From assembly GCF_001900245.1 (NCBI RefSeq), contig NZ_CP017813.1, positions 868,001-932,000 on the forward strand: DNA of 64,000 nt, read 5' to 3'. This stretch comes from Mycoplasmopsis pullorum. GTDB taxonomy: Bacteria; Bacillota_I; Bacilli_A; Mycoplasmatales; Metamycoplasmataceae. Position 1 is the first letter of the stretch. Every line of letters begins with the position of its first letter. Shown one piece after another: positions 21,868 to 33,100 of this stretch. The position numbers were made by a program, and so were the translations under genes. The notes below the pieces were generated by a model. That model saw only the letters and a list, made by a program, of their open reading frames with translations, ran no database searches and was not told the origin of the DNA.

Positions 21868-21978
21868 TTTATCCTCTCCAAATTTTCAAATTCATTATAA
21901 ATAAAACAAGCAATAAAATTTTTACATTTTGCTTGAAATTATTCTGGAAAAACTAAACCTCTATTAATTATTCCGCGG
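21868..21978. repeat. Duplication joint: copied 3' end of hsdR
   Basis: The ~110 bases between half-S cassette 1 and hsdM2 repeat, almost base for base, the segment from the last codons of hsdR (GLVFPE stop) to hsdM1 (25396-25490). This marks the joint of a tandem duplication of hsdM-hsdS that also carried the end of hsdR. Confidence 0.8.
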
Positions 21979-22581
21979 TCTCTCTCGTTGGCGGGTTTCG
22001 TGTCTACTTTTCCTGTTTCTAAACATTTAAAGATAGCATCACGATAATATTCGTATTGCTGCTTTCTTTTTTGTTCTTCTGCTGGAAGACCAATATTTAA
22101 GTCTTTACAGATAGCTTCAAAATTATCAAGAATTTTTACTATTTTGTTTTGTATTTTAAGAGATGGTAAAATCAAATTAATATTTTTTAAATCATTTATT
22201 CCTATTGTATTGACTGTACCTTTTTTTATTATTTTATCTATTTCATCTTTATTATTTTTCAAGTAATGAAAAATATATTTACTGTTGAATATTTCAGAGT
22301 TTGGTTTTATTACAAAACATTTATCATTTAATCAAAAATTCGTTTTTATGAAATTAACGTAACCCGCAGTCCCTGCTCTTGAAATGGTTATGCTATTAGC
22401 TAAATTATTAAATTTATCTACATATCCTAGTGGTTCAATTCCGCCGCTTATTATTGGATAAAGACCATTTTCTATAACATCCTTTTTTGTTATTATTTCT
22501 CCTACTTTTACATCAGATAAAGAATCTAAATTTATTTTAATATTTTCAAAGATAAATTGGAGTACCTTAATTATTCCGCGG
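21939..22581 (-). CDS. Start-less half-S cassette 1 (one TRD plus conserved helix)
   Basis: About 214 open codons from the (GA)8 tract of hsdS copy 1 to TAA at 21939. It encodes one recognition domain (VGEIITKKDVIENGLYP, SRAGTAGYVNFIK) and a conserved helix (LKIQNKIVKILDNFEAIC ... [13 protein letters not shown]), then NERDRG from a short (GA)4 tract and finally GLVFPE, the C-terminus of HsdR acquired at the duplication joint. There is no start codon or ribosome-binding site near its beginning. It would be joined to HsdS copy 1 if the GA tract changed from 8 to 7 or 10 units (630-632 residues). Currently out of frame. Confidence 0.75.
21979..21986 (-). repeat. (GA)4 tract at the end of half-S cassette 1
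   Basis: Same sequence context as the (GA)8 and (GA)9 tracts (GCCAAC before, CCGCGG after) but only four units. This sets the frame that reads RDRGIINRGLVFPE. Confidence 0.85.
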
Positions 22582-23833
22582 TCTCTCTCTCTCTCTCGTT
22601 GGCAGGTTTCATGTCTACTTTAGCGGTTTCTAGATATTTAAAGATAGCATCACGATAATATTCGTATTGTTCTTGTCTTTTAACTTCCTCAGCAGGAAGT
22701 CCGATATTTAAATCTTTAAGAATAGATTCGAAATTATCAAGGACTTTAACTATTTTATTTTGAACCGAAAGAGCAGGTAATGTAAATGATTTTTCTGCAA
22801 ATACAGATATTCAATGTCTTTTGTGTTCTTTTGATGATTCTTCTGAATTGCGGATGAAATTTAATCAATAATAAAAGTATTTAATATTAATATTGCTGTT
22901 TTTAGGTGTCAATATCTTTATAGCTGAAGATTTAATTTTAAAATCAAAATCTACTCATTTTAAATCTGTTGTAAAATCATCGAAAATTATTACAGGATTT
23001 TCTTTGCTTGAATGAAAAATATTTTCTTTTTCATCTGTATACCCTAAAATGAATTTTTGATTAGCAGTTAAAACGGGAGTTTTAAATTCAGGATTGTATT
23101 TATCACTTTTTACAATAAATTTCGTTGGTTGAATATAATCAATGTAATCCTTTACTTTTGCTATATTTGATTTTATTCCACTGATGCTTGCATCATTTGA
23201 CAAATTGTTGTGTGACAACAATTTGTCTCTATAAAATTTATATTGCTCGTCCCCCGCCTTCAGCTCCGCTGAATACTCGGTAAATTTGTCAAGAATTTCA
23301 ACTATTTTGTTTTGAATTTCAAGAGGCGGAATAGGTATTTCTATATTTAAAATACCAGGCATATATGGGTGTTGAATCCCGCTTCCTCTATAGAAACTGA
23401 AAAGAACATCTTTTATTGAGTGGAAAAAATAATAAATAAATTTTGTATTTAAAACATTAGTGTCAAATGATTGGCAAATTCTATTATCACTTGTTATGAA
23501 TTTCCCTTTGAAATATTGAATATGCATAGTTGAAGAACCGCCAGGAATTGCCACTATCTCTTGATCATAAATTTGGTTTTTATATTTTTCAGAAGAAGTA
23601 AAAAAGTTAGATGGAAATGTTGTAAGAATTTTTATATCACCGTTTTCATCTTTTAAATTTTCGATATCTTTAGCAAATAAATATTCATATTTAACATTAT
23701 TTTTTATTTGTTTCTCTTTAGATAAACCTGTGAATGTTTTGTCTCAAATAGTCACTTCATACAATTTCTTTTTAACAACTTTAGAATTGTTAGAAGCTAA
23801 CTCTTTTTCCATTAACTCTTCAAATAACTTCAT
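22571..23833 (-). CDS. hsdS: Type I restriction specificity subunit HsdS (copy 1)
   Basis: 420 residues with two recognition domains and two conserved helices ([16 protein letters not shown] ... [27 protein letters not shown] ... [13 protein letters not shown]). Both recognition domains differ completely from those of copy 2, while the conserved helices are close, so the two proteins should recognise different sites. The central linker SAELKAGDE has one four-residue unit. The ATG overlaps the hsdM1 stop (TAATG). The C-terminus NERERETAE comes from a (GA)8 tract at 22582-22597 and stops at 22571; half-S cassette 1 follows in another frame. Confidence 0.9.
22582..22597 (-). repeat. (GA)8 microsatellite at the end of hsdS copy 1
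   Basis: Eight units, read GAG AGA ... on the coding strand, then ACC GCG GAA TAA. A change to 7 or 10 units opens the frame into half-S cassette 1. Confidence 0.9.
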
Positions 23834-25395
23834 TAATCTTCTCCTTCGAGTTGAGCAATGATTTTATCGATTTCGTCACGTAAAACAGCTTGACGGGCAA
23901 CAATTTCTTTAAGTTCTGCATTAAGTTTTTTAATATCTATAACTTCTCTTGTATCTTCTTTTTCAACGTAAGAATTAACAGAAAGATTGTAATCGTTATC
24001 TTCAATTTCTTGTCTTGTAGCAACTTTACAATAGTTAATAACATCTTTTTTATTGTTGTAAATTTGCAAAATATCCTCGATATTTTGCTCTGTTAATTTG
24101 TTTTTCTTTGTTATTTTGACAAAGAAGTTTGATGCATCGATAAATGTAACATTTGAATCAAATCTATTTTTCTTTAACACCAAAATACATGTTTCGATTC
24201 CTGTTCCGAAAAATAAGTTATCAGGCAGCTTAATAACAGCTTCAACATAGTTGTTTTCAACTAAATATTTACGGATTTTTTGTTCAGCACCACCGCGGTA
24301 CATAATGCCAGGAAAACAAACAATAGCAGCAGTTCCATCTTCAGATAAATTATAAAGACTATGTAAAATAAAAGCTCAATCAGCTTTTGATTTAGGAGCA
24401 AGCACGCCAGGTCCTTGGTAGCGAGGATCATTAATTAATGTTTTATCATCATTTTCGTTTCAACTAATTGAATAAGGTGGATTAGAAACAATAACATCAA
24501 AAGGAGCATATTCATCTCCTTGCGGATGAATTAAAGTATCATCACAATAAATTTTGAATTTATCAAATGGAATATCGTGTAAAAACATATTGATCCGACA
24601 AAGGTTATATGTCGTAACATTCTTTTCTTGTCCGTAAATTCCATTTTTAATATTTTCAGTACCTAAAAGTTTAACCGCTTGTAAAAGTAATGAACCTGAA
24701 CCAGCACACATATCGTAAATTTTCTTAATTTTAGTTTTATTACCAATAGCTAATTTAACAAGCAATTTACTTACTTCTTGCGGAGTAAAATATTCACCTC
24801 CACTTTTACCTGCATTTGAAGCATACATCCCCATCAAATACTCGTAAGCATCACCAAAAAGGTCAATTGTATTATCTTGTAAATTACCAAGATTCATACT
24901 TGCGATACCTTTTAAAAGCGAAGTCAAGGTTTTATTTCTTTTAACTACAGTATCACCTAATTTGTTGTTATTGACATCAAAGTCTTGGAATAAACCTTTA
25001 AAATCTTCTTCGCTAGCTTTTCCACGTGCTGAATCTTCAATTGAGCGAAAAATTCGCTCAAGTGTTTCATTAAGATTTTCATTGTTTTCTGCATTTTTTG
25101 CAACATTAGTAAAAAGATCAGCTGGTTTAATGAAAAAACCTAAATCATTAGCTATTCCATCAATTGTTTCTTTATCTATTTCTCCTTGATATAATGCATA
25201 ATCGAAATCTTGATCATCTTCTTTGGTAGATTCATTAATTTTATAAGTAATTTTTTCAGATAAAAATCGATAAAACATTCCACCTAGAACATAGTTCTTA
25301 AAGTCTCATCCATCAACGCTACCTCTTAGTTTATCAGCTATATTTCAAATTGTTTTTTGTAATTCACTACGTTCTAATTCTTTCTTGTTGTCCAT
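23833..25395 (-). CDS. hsdM: Type I DNA methyltransferase subunit HsdM (copy 1)
   Basis: 520 residues, with [26 protein letters not shown] (~227) and NPPYS (~304). It is the copy directly downstream of hsdR and probably the ancestral one; copy 2 differs at scattered positions (for example GNKTK here, GDKSK there). ATG is preceded by GGAGAGG. The stop codon shares one base with the hsdS start. It transfers methyl groups to adenine in the site chosen by HsdS and is needed for both methylation and restriction. Confidence 0.93.
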
Positions 25396-25466
25396 TTTAT
25401 CCTCTCCAAATCTTCAAATTCATTATAAATAAAACAAGCAATAAAATTTTTACATTTTACTTCAAA

Positions 25467-28400
25467 TTATTCTGGAAAAACTAAACCTCTAAATTTATCA
25501 AAAAGTTGTTTGAGTTTTTCATATACTTTTTTTCTTTTTGGATTTCTGTTTTTATTGAAATAATTTTCTTTAATTGTTTTTCCTAGACCAGGGCCTTCAA
25601 AGCGTATTTCGCCGTTAGCAAATGAATCGCTCATGTAAGTTTGTGTTTCATTTTTGTAAAGATTCATTTCTTCAATAATATTTGTTAGTTCTTTATTATA
25701 TTCTTCTTCAGTATATTTATTTCAATCGTCATTAATTTGATTTTCAGCTTCTTCTTCACTATTTTGTTCATGCAGTGAGCTATTTTCGACATTCATCTTT
25801 TCAATAAATTTAAAAATAAGTTCTTTTTTGTTTCTTAAGGATGAACTTGAATCAATTGAACGTTCAATGTTATGTTGAATGTCTTTTGTATTTTTCTTTT
25901 TCAAAATATCACTAGAAACTATTTTCAGAATATAATCGATATTAATTTCATCTTGTCTAACTAGTTCAAGTTCAATAACAACATCATCGATGATACTTTC
26001 TTTTCCATCTCTAATTGCTTTTTCATTTTCTTCAGAAATAACTCATTGACGTGAACTATAGTCTTGAAGTGATCTCTTATCTAAAAAAGTTTCCTCATCT
26101 TCTTGAAATTGATCAAACGATTTAAGAATATTTCTAAGACGTAAAACAGATCCAAAAAGTGAAATAAATTCTTTCTTGTTTTCTTTAGTTAATAAAACTT
26201 CATCCAATTTTTGTGGATCATCAATCGGAAATTTTGCTTTAAGCTTCGTTGTTAATTCTTTATATCCTTCGATTTTTTTATTTGTTATTTTATCAGTATA
26301 ACCCTCAATATAATCGCTATAAGTTTTTAGAAGCACAATTTCTTTAGTATTTTTATCACCAAAGAGTGCAATTGCTTCATTCGTTTCTTTTGAAATATCT
26401 CTAAAAGTTACAATGTTTCCATAGCTTTTGATTGAGTTTAAGATTCTATTAGTTCTTGAAAACGCCTGAACAAGTCCATGTTGACGCAATGGTCGATCTA
26501 CTCATAAAGTATTTAATGTTGTAGAATCAAAACCGGTTAAGAACATATTAACAACAATTAAAATGTCAATTTCTCGATTTTTCATTTTAAGTGATACATT
26601 TTTATAATAATTCTGAAAACCATCTTCGCGATCTATGCTATATGATGTGTTGAACATGTAATTATAATCATTGATCGCTTCTTGTAGAAAATCACGATCA
26701 CTTTTTTGTAGATTAACAAATTTTGTAAAATCTTCATCATCAAATTCACCAAATTGTTGAATTTCTTTATTTGGAGCATAAGTAAAAATAGTAGCAACTT
26801 TCAATTTTTTGTCTTTTGCTTTGATTTGTTTTTGGAATTCCAAGTAATATTTTTTAGCAAAATCAATATTTTCTACTGCAAAAATAGAATTAAAACCACG
26901 AAGAATACTTGATTTTTTGTTCTCTTTAGCTTTAGGATTTTTAGTTAGTTCATTTGTGTTTATTAATCTATCGAAAAGATATTTTTCATGAGTTTTGGTT
27001 TTTTGATCATAGTGTTCTAAAATATACTCGACGATTGCTGATATTCTTTTGTTTGAGATACGAACTTCATAAGTGTCTATATTTGTAACTTTTTTATCTG
27101 TTACTACGTCTTTGAGTTTGATTGTGTTTACATAATCAACTTTAAAAGGTAAAACGTTACCATCATCAATTGCATTAACAATTGTATATGTATGAAGTCT
27201 TTGTCCAAAAAGATCCTCGGTAGTCAAAGCATTATTTGCATGATCGAAAAAAATTGAGTTTTGACTAAAAATCGGTGTTCCTGTAAAACCAAATAAATGA
27301 TATTTTTTGAATTTTTTAGTGATTGCTTTATGCATTGCACCGAATTGTGAGCGGTGACATTCGTCAAAGACAAATACTATATTTTGATTGTAAATTTTAG
27401 CACTATCGTATTGCTTGATAAAGTTGGATAATTTTTGAATTGTTACAACAATAACTTTTTTATCTTCTGCATCTGAAACATCAGAATTTAAAAGTTGAGC
27501 AAGATCTTTAGTGCTCTTTACTCCAGCAGCAAATTCATTTGAAAAACGTTTGTATTCGCGAATTGTTTGATAATCTAAATCTCTACGGTCAACAACAAAG
27601 AGAATTTTGTCAATTTCAGGAATTTTTTGAATCAGTTCTGCTGTTTTAAAAGAAGTTAGTGTTTTACCGCTTCCGGTTGTGTGTCAAATATAACCACCAG
27701 CTTGGATTGTTCCTTCACTTTTTTCGTATTTGGAAGTAATAATTTTCTTGATGATTTTTTCTGTGGCCGTAATTTGATATGGACGCATAACCAAAAGCAT
27801 TTTATTAGAGTCAAAAACACAATATTTAGTAAGAATATTTAAGATCGTGGTTTTTGTAAAAAATGTCTGTGCAAAATCGATTAAATCATGAATTTTATTA
27901 TTTTTCTCATCTGTTCAATATGAAGTAAACTCAAAAGATTGTATATTTTTTCTTAAAACTTTTTCATTTTCTAATTGGTTGGTACTTGAAGCTTTTTTAG
28001 CTAATTCTCTAGTAGTATTTGAATAATATTTAGTGTCTGTACCATTTGAGATTACAAAAACTTGAATAAATTCAAATAGTCCACTCTCACTTCAGAAACT
28101 TTCTCTTTGATATCTTTGAATCTGATTAAAAGCCTCCTTAAGATTTGAACCACGACGTTTGAGCTCTAAATGCACAAGCGGAAGACCGTTAACCAAAATT
28201 GTAACATCATAACGATTTTTATATGTTCCGTTATTAGCTTGATATTGGTTAATCACTTGTAAACGATTATCATGAATATGTTTAGCATCAATAACTTTAA
28301 TGTTTTTTGAAGTTCCATTATCTAGTTTGATGCTAAATTTTCTAATTTGCTGAATAATTTCAGTTTTATCTTTAATTCCCTTTTTACTTGAGGAAATTTC

Positions 28401-28664
28401 ATTAAAAAAACGATTTCATTCTTGCTCACTTTGGAATTTATAATTATTTAGTCTTTCAATTTGTGCTCTTAAATTTTGAATCAAAGCTTCTTCATTATCA
28501 ATTGACAAATATTCATATCCTTGAGATTTTAAAATGTTAATAAAACTTTGCTCTAATTCGACTTCGGATTGATATTTTTGATCTCTTTTTTTGTTTCTAA
28601 TTAGAGAAATATCAGCAACAACCGTATCATTGTTACGTTCCATAATCTGTTTGTAGTTTTGCAT
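25467..28664 (-). CDS. hsdR: Type I restriction endonuclease subunit HsdR
   Basis: 1,065 residues, intact with TGA=Trp. The N-terminal nuclease domain has the D...ExK pattern in [18 protein letters not shown] (~150-167). The SF2 translocase follows, with HTTGSGKT (~328, Walker A), DECHRSQFG (~432, DEAD-like box), FGFTGTP and the QAFSRTNR motif VI. It cuts DNA far from unmethylated sites after translocation as part of R2M2S. First gene of the hsd operon; a TATAAT box lies at 28706-28711. The C-terminal end (GLVFPE) recurs at the duplication joint near 21939. Confidence 0.93.
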
Positions 28665-28705
28665 ATAAACTTCCTACTAAATATCTTTTCAATATTATTT
28701 TAGTA

Positions 28706-28711
28706 ATTATA
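28706..28711 (-). promoter_or_regulatory. -10 box of the hsd operon
   Basis: The minus strand reads TGTATAAT, an extended -10, about 40 bases before the hsdR ATG at 28664, which is preceded by AGGAAG. No clear -35 is visible. Confidence 0.55.
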
Positions 28712-28779
28712 CAAAATTTAACGTCTGTTCTTTTATTGAGTGTGCAAAGATTCGTCAAAATTGTTAAAAAGTTAAAAGA

Positions 28780-28818
28780 AAAAACAGCATTGAGCTACAT
28801 TTGCTTATTGCTGTTTTT
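28780..28818 (-). terminator. Terminator of the nuclease gene
   Basis: On the minus strand AAAAACAGCA pairs with TGCTGTTTTT across a 19-base loop, followed by a T run. The stem overlaps the stop codon of the MnuA-like gene. Confidence 0.7.
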
Positions 28819-29974
28819 ATTTGAATTTGATATCAATAATAATTGGAGCGTGGTCGCTTGTTAAATTTGCTAATGTTAAATCAGTTTTATCACTTAAATT
28901 TTTCTTTGCTGATTCTCATTTTTTAATGTCATCTTGTTTGTCTCAAACTTTAAGATTATAAAGTCCTACAATATCAATTTTGAATAATGCATCAGGATTT
29001 TGATTGATATTTTTGATACCAAAATCTTTATATAATCACTTATCATATGGATTTGCATATTTACGTTTAACTACACCGTTTTTCGATTTACTTAAACTTG
29101 TATTGTAATATTGATCATTTAAACGGTTTTCAAAATCAGTATAAGCACTTAAAACACCATATTTACTGAATGATTCGAATATTTCATTTGATTTTTGGTA
29201 TAAGTTTGTATCACCACCAAAAATAATATCAATGTTTTCATTTTCTTTTGGTTTAAAGATTAATTCATAAACACTTTTTGCCTCAGTAATTTCTTGTGTA
29301 CCATTTGGTTTGTATTGCGAGTCTAAAACTTCTCCATTTTTTTCATTAGCCCCTGGTGCGTCAAAGTGAGCGATTGAATAATAAAATTTATAACCGTTTT
29401 CTTTAACTTTAAAACGAGCTAAAAATGGTGGTCTAGTGTAGATATTTTTAGTTGTTACATTTTCTTTAAAATTATCATATTCAACTAATTTTGAATTATA
29501 GAAAATTGCATAATTTTCCTTTGAATTAGGGAATTTCGGATTTACAACACTATCATTAACAATAAATTTTCAATCTCCTCCAAGTAAACTTTGCATATCT
29601 TCTAAGTCGCTCACTACACCACTTTTGCGGTCTTTGGGGTCAATATAATTAATTTCAGTAAAACCAACCACAGTTGCGTTTGAATATTTAATTGCTTTAA
29701 CGATATTGTTAATTTTTGGTAACAATTTCTTTGAGTTTTCATTACCACCAAAGTTCAAAATATTTCAATTCATCACACGAATTGAATCTTCAGCTAGAGG
29801 GACAAAGTCTTTAAATTCAGGTACTAAAGTACTAGGTTTTTTAGTTTCTTGAGTACTTTTCTTAAAAAACTTATCATATCCAAAATAAGTTGCTGTCCCA
29901 ACAACTCCTAAAGCGATTAAACTGCTAATTAAAGAAATTGCAGTATTTGCTTTTTTATTTCTTCTCTTTTTCAT
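28817..29974 (-). CDS. Membrane-anchored endonuclease/exonuclease/phosphatase-family nuclease (MnuA-like)
   Basis: 385 residues. A basic N-terminus (MKKRRNKK) and one hydrophobic helix (~12-35) form an uncleaved signal anchor; there is no lipobox. The rest is a DNase I-like domain with MNWNILNFGG, VGFTEIN (metal-binding Glu), YSIAHFDAPG (catalytic His), FGGDTNLY and TSDHAPI (catalytic His). Mycoplasmas use such surface nucleases (MnuA) to degrade host DNA, including extracellular traps, and take up the nucleotides. It is transcribed away from the giant lipoprotein gene. GGAAGG precedes ATG and a TATAAT lies at 30000-30005. Confidence 0.85.
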
Positions 29975-30122
29975 TTCGTTCCTTCCGAGTTTAATATCAA
30001 TTATAAACGTATTTACAAGTTATAAAAGAACTAAATTTCCATAAAAATAACACATTAAATGAAATTTCATTATATTTTTCAAAACACAATATTACCTGTT
30101 TTATAATTAAAATATTAATATT

Positions 30123-30128
30123 TATAAT
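30123..30128 (+). promoter_or_regulatory. -10 box of the giant DUF31 lipoprotein gene
   Basis: TATAAT lies 17 bases before the ATG at 30146, giving a leader of roughly ten bases with AGTAGG as ribosome-binding site. Confidence 0.5.
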
Positions 30129-30145
30129 TTGCAAAGTAGGTAATA

Positions 30146-33100
30146 ATGAGTAAGAAAAAAATTCTCTTAACAATTGCTCGTGCTGGGATTATTTCTCTTG
30201 CTGTAGCTGTCCCAAGTGTAGGGGCTTCTGGTTGCGGAGAAAAACAAAAACCTGGGGACACTCAAGCAGAAAAAATAGAAAAATTAAACAGTCTTGGTGT
30301 TGAATTTGACTATAAAAACAAGGAAAAAATATTTCCAAATGATTTTGAAATTCAAAAATTGACAATCAAAATTGCTCCAAATGATCTAAATGCTCAAGTA
30401 ATCGATTTATCAGTTAAAAAATTTAACGATTCAAGTGTTGTGCTAAGTTATAAATTAAGTTCTGATAATTTAACTAGCGAACTAAAAGAAGTAGAAATTA
30501 GTGGTTTTTTAAGTCATCAATATATTGAAGAAATGCAAAAAGAATTTGCAAATCTTAAGTTTGAATTTGATTATACAAATAAAACAGAAACAACTTTAAA
30601 CCAAGTTCAAATCGATTCGATTACACACATAAATTCATCAGCTCAAAGTGATTTTCTAACTAAATATAAGGTCCAAAAAGAATTTAATTTTGTTTTATCT
30701 GATTTAAAAATTGTCCAAAAAGACTATGCTAATGATGCTTTGGTAATTTCATATTCAATGTCAATTAATAAACCGGAACTTCAACAATTCCTTCAAAAAC
30801 AAAAATTAAATGCAACAATTCGAGGTTTTAAAAATCAAAGAGACATAAGCGAAGATGACTTAAAACAAGAAAAAAATCGTTTGAATTTGTTAAATTTAAC
30901 TTCAGAAATTACAAACACAAAAATTTTAGCAAGTGATATTAATTTAGATAATTGACATTCATATTTTTCATTAAATTTAGATGACCAAAATGCTACTTTT
31001 GAAGTTAGCGAAATTAGCGGATACGATGATTATAAAGGTTTATTAGAAATTAAATATAAGTTAATTTCAACACGTAAAAACTTTAATAAAGTCGAATCTG
31101 ATCTTAAAAGTTTAATTATTGGTGAACAAACAAAACATTATTTAAGTGAGCAAGAGCGTATTGACAATTTAAGTGAACATTTTAAAAAAGATACTTCATT
31201 AATTAGTCTTAATACAAATATTGATAAACATCAAACTCAAGCAAGTTATATTTCAACTAGCGATTTTGTTATTGATGAAGAAGTTTTAAAAAATAATCAA
31301 ATTGAAATAATTGATTTTATTATTGATCAAACCAACAATTCTACAGGTGAATTAGTAGTTACATATCGAATTAAATCCACTCGCGCAAATTTAGATACCA
31401 TTACAAATCAAAATATTTTTGTAATGTCAGAAAATAAAAATAGTATTGAGTTTGAAAACTTTTTAACTGATCAAGAAATCGAAAACCAAAATCATTATAC
31501 TGTTCAAATTCGTGCTAACAGCGATCAATTAAACAATTTACCAAGTACTATTGCTAATGCTAATGACTTGAATTGATCAATTAGCAGTGCTAATAATAAT
31601 TGAGAAATTATTCAGGATAGCAAACAAATTCTTAGTGCAAATGATAAAAATGGTACTTTAACTCTTTCTTATAGCGTCCAAAACAATTCTACTAATGAAA
31701 TTAGAAGTGATTTGACTTACACTTTAGAAGGATTTTTGAGTGAGCAAATTCGTTTAAATCGAATCTGAAATTCTTTAGAAGATAACGAAATAGCAACAAT
31801 CAAGGATGAAAGTTTAAACAAATTACCATCACAAATTATCGAATCAGACTTAAATATAATGGATTTAGTAAATTCTAATGCTGCTATTAAATTAAAAGAA
31901 ATTAGTGCTTATGATGATCTAAATGGTGCCATTACATTGAAATTCGAATTAGTTTCTACTAAAGAAAACTTAAGTGATGTCTCGAGTTCAGTGCAAAAAA
32001 CAGTTCAAATTTTGAATTTAGATTCATTGCAAAAACGAGAATTAATTAGACTAGAAAATATTAAAAATAACTTAGTTGCAAATTATATTGATAAAGCGAA
32101 CATTTTACCAATTGAAAATAACCTCCAAACTAATCAAATCGTCTTTAAAATTAAACGTGAAAATGAATATTTTGACTTAAACCAAGAAAAAGTGCAAGTT
32201 GAACCTGAAAGCATTCACATTTATATTTATGATGATTTGAACGGAAAAATTAAAATATCATATATTCTTAAATCATTGCAGTATCCTAATATTTTAATTA
32301 GTGTCGATGAAGATTTAAGCGAAAATAATGATTATGATAAAATTACTGGTTTTAAAACAGAACTAGATCGAATTAACGAACTTACTAATTTAACTATTAC
32401 GTATCCAAATCAATCACAATTACTACCAAGCGAAGTGCTTGTTTCATTACGTAATTTAGAAGTAAATTCAGAACTATGAATTAACTTAAATGACATTCAA
32501 GAACAAAGTTTTGATGATAATACCGGAGAATTAGTGATTAATTACAAAATTCAATCACAAAAATATCCGCAATTAATCACTCAAAACTATCAAAGTGCAA
32601 CCTTAATTTTTGATTCGTGAAATAAACGTGCACAAATTGAGAAGAATCGTTTAAATGAAATTGCATCTAATTCATCAATTCGTAAAGCTTTTGCGTTTGC
32701 AAGAGAAAATCAAAGTAAAGAAAATACCAAAGCTTCACAAGTGCAAATTCAAGATATTGTTGCGACAATTTATCCGCAAAATGATGCAAATATTGTAGTT
32801 ACAAACATTATTAGATCTGATGATGTTAATGGTGTTCTTGAATTTGAATATAAATTAGTTTCAACTAAAGATAATTTAACAAATGTGGAAAGTGATGTGC
32901 TTCAAGACTCAATTAGTGGTTTTTTAACTCAAGCAAGCTCAGAACAAAGAGCTAAAGAAAATGAAAAACAACGAATTAATGAATTAAATGTAACAATAGA
33001 TTATCCAAATAAAGAATCAATCCTAGCTTCGCAATCGCAATTGGATCAATATTTTGTGATTGAAAATGATTTAGAAATTAAACTCACAAATGTCCAAATA

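Noticed and set aside
20305-25395. The hsdM-hsdS duplication could be an assembly error
   Set aside because: hsdM copies differ at many positions and the hsdS genes have different recognition domains and tract lengths, so two real copies exist. Kept as a point to confirm by long reads.
25467-28664. hsdR appears broken into many pieces under the standard code
   Set aside because: All breaks are TGA codons in one frame; with TGA=Trp the gene is intact. The same applies to the giant lipoprotein, GH65, GH13 and helicase genes.
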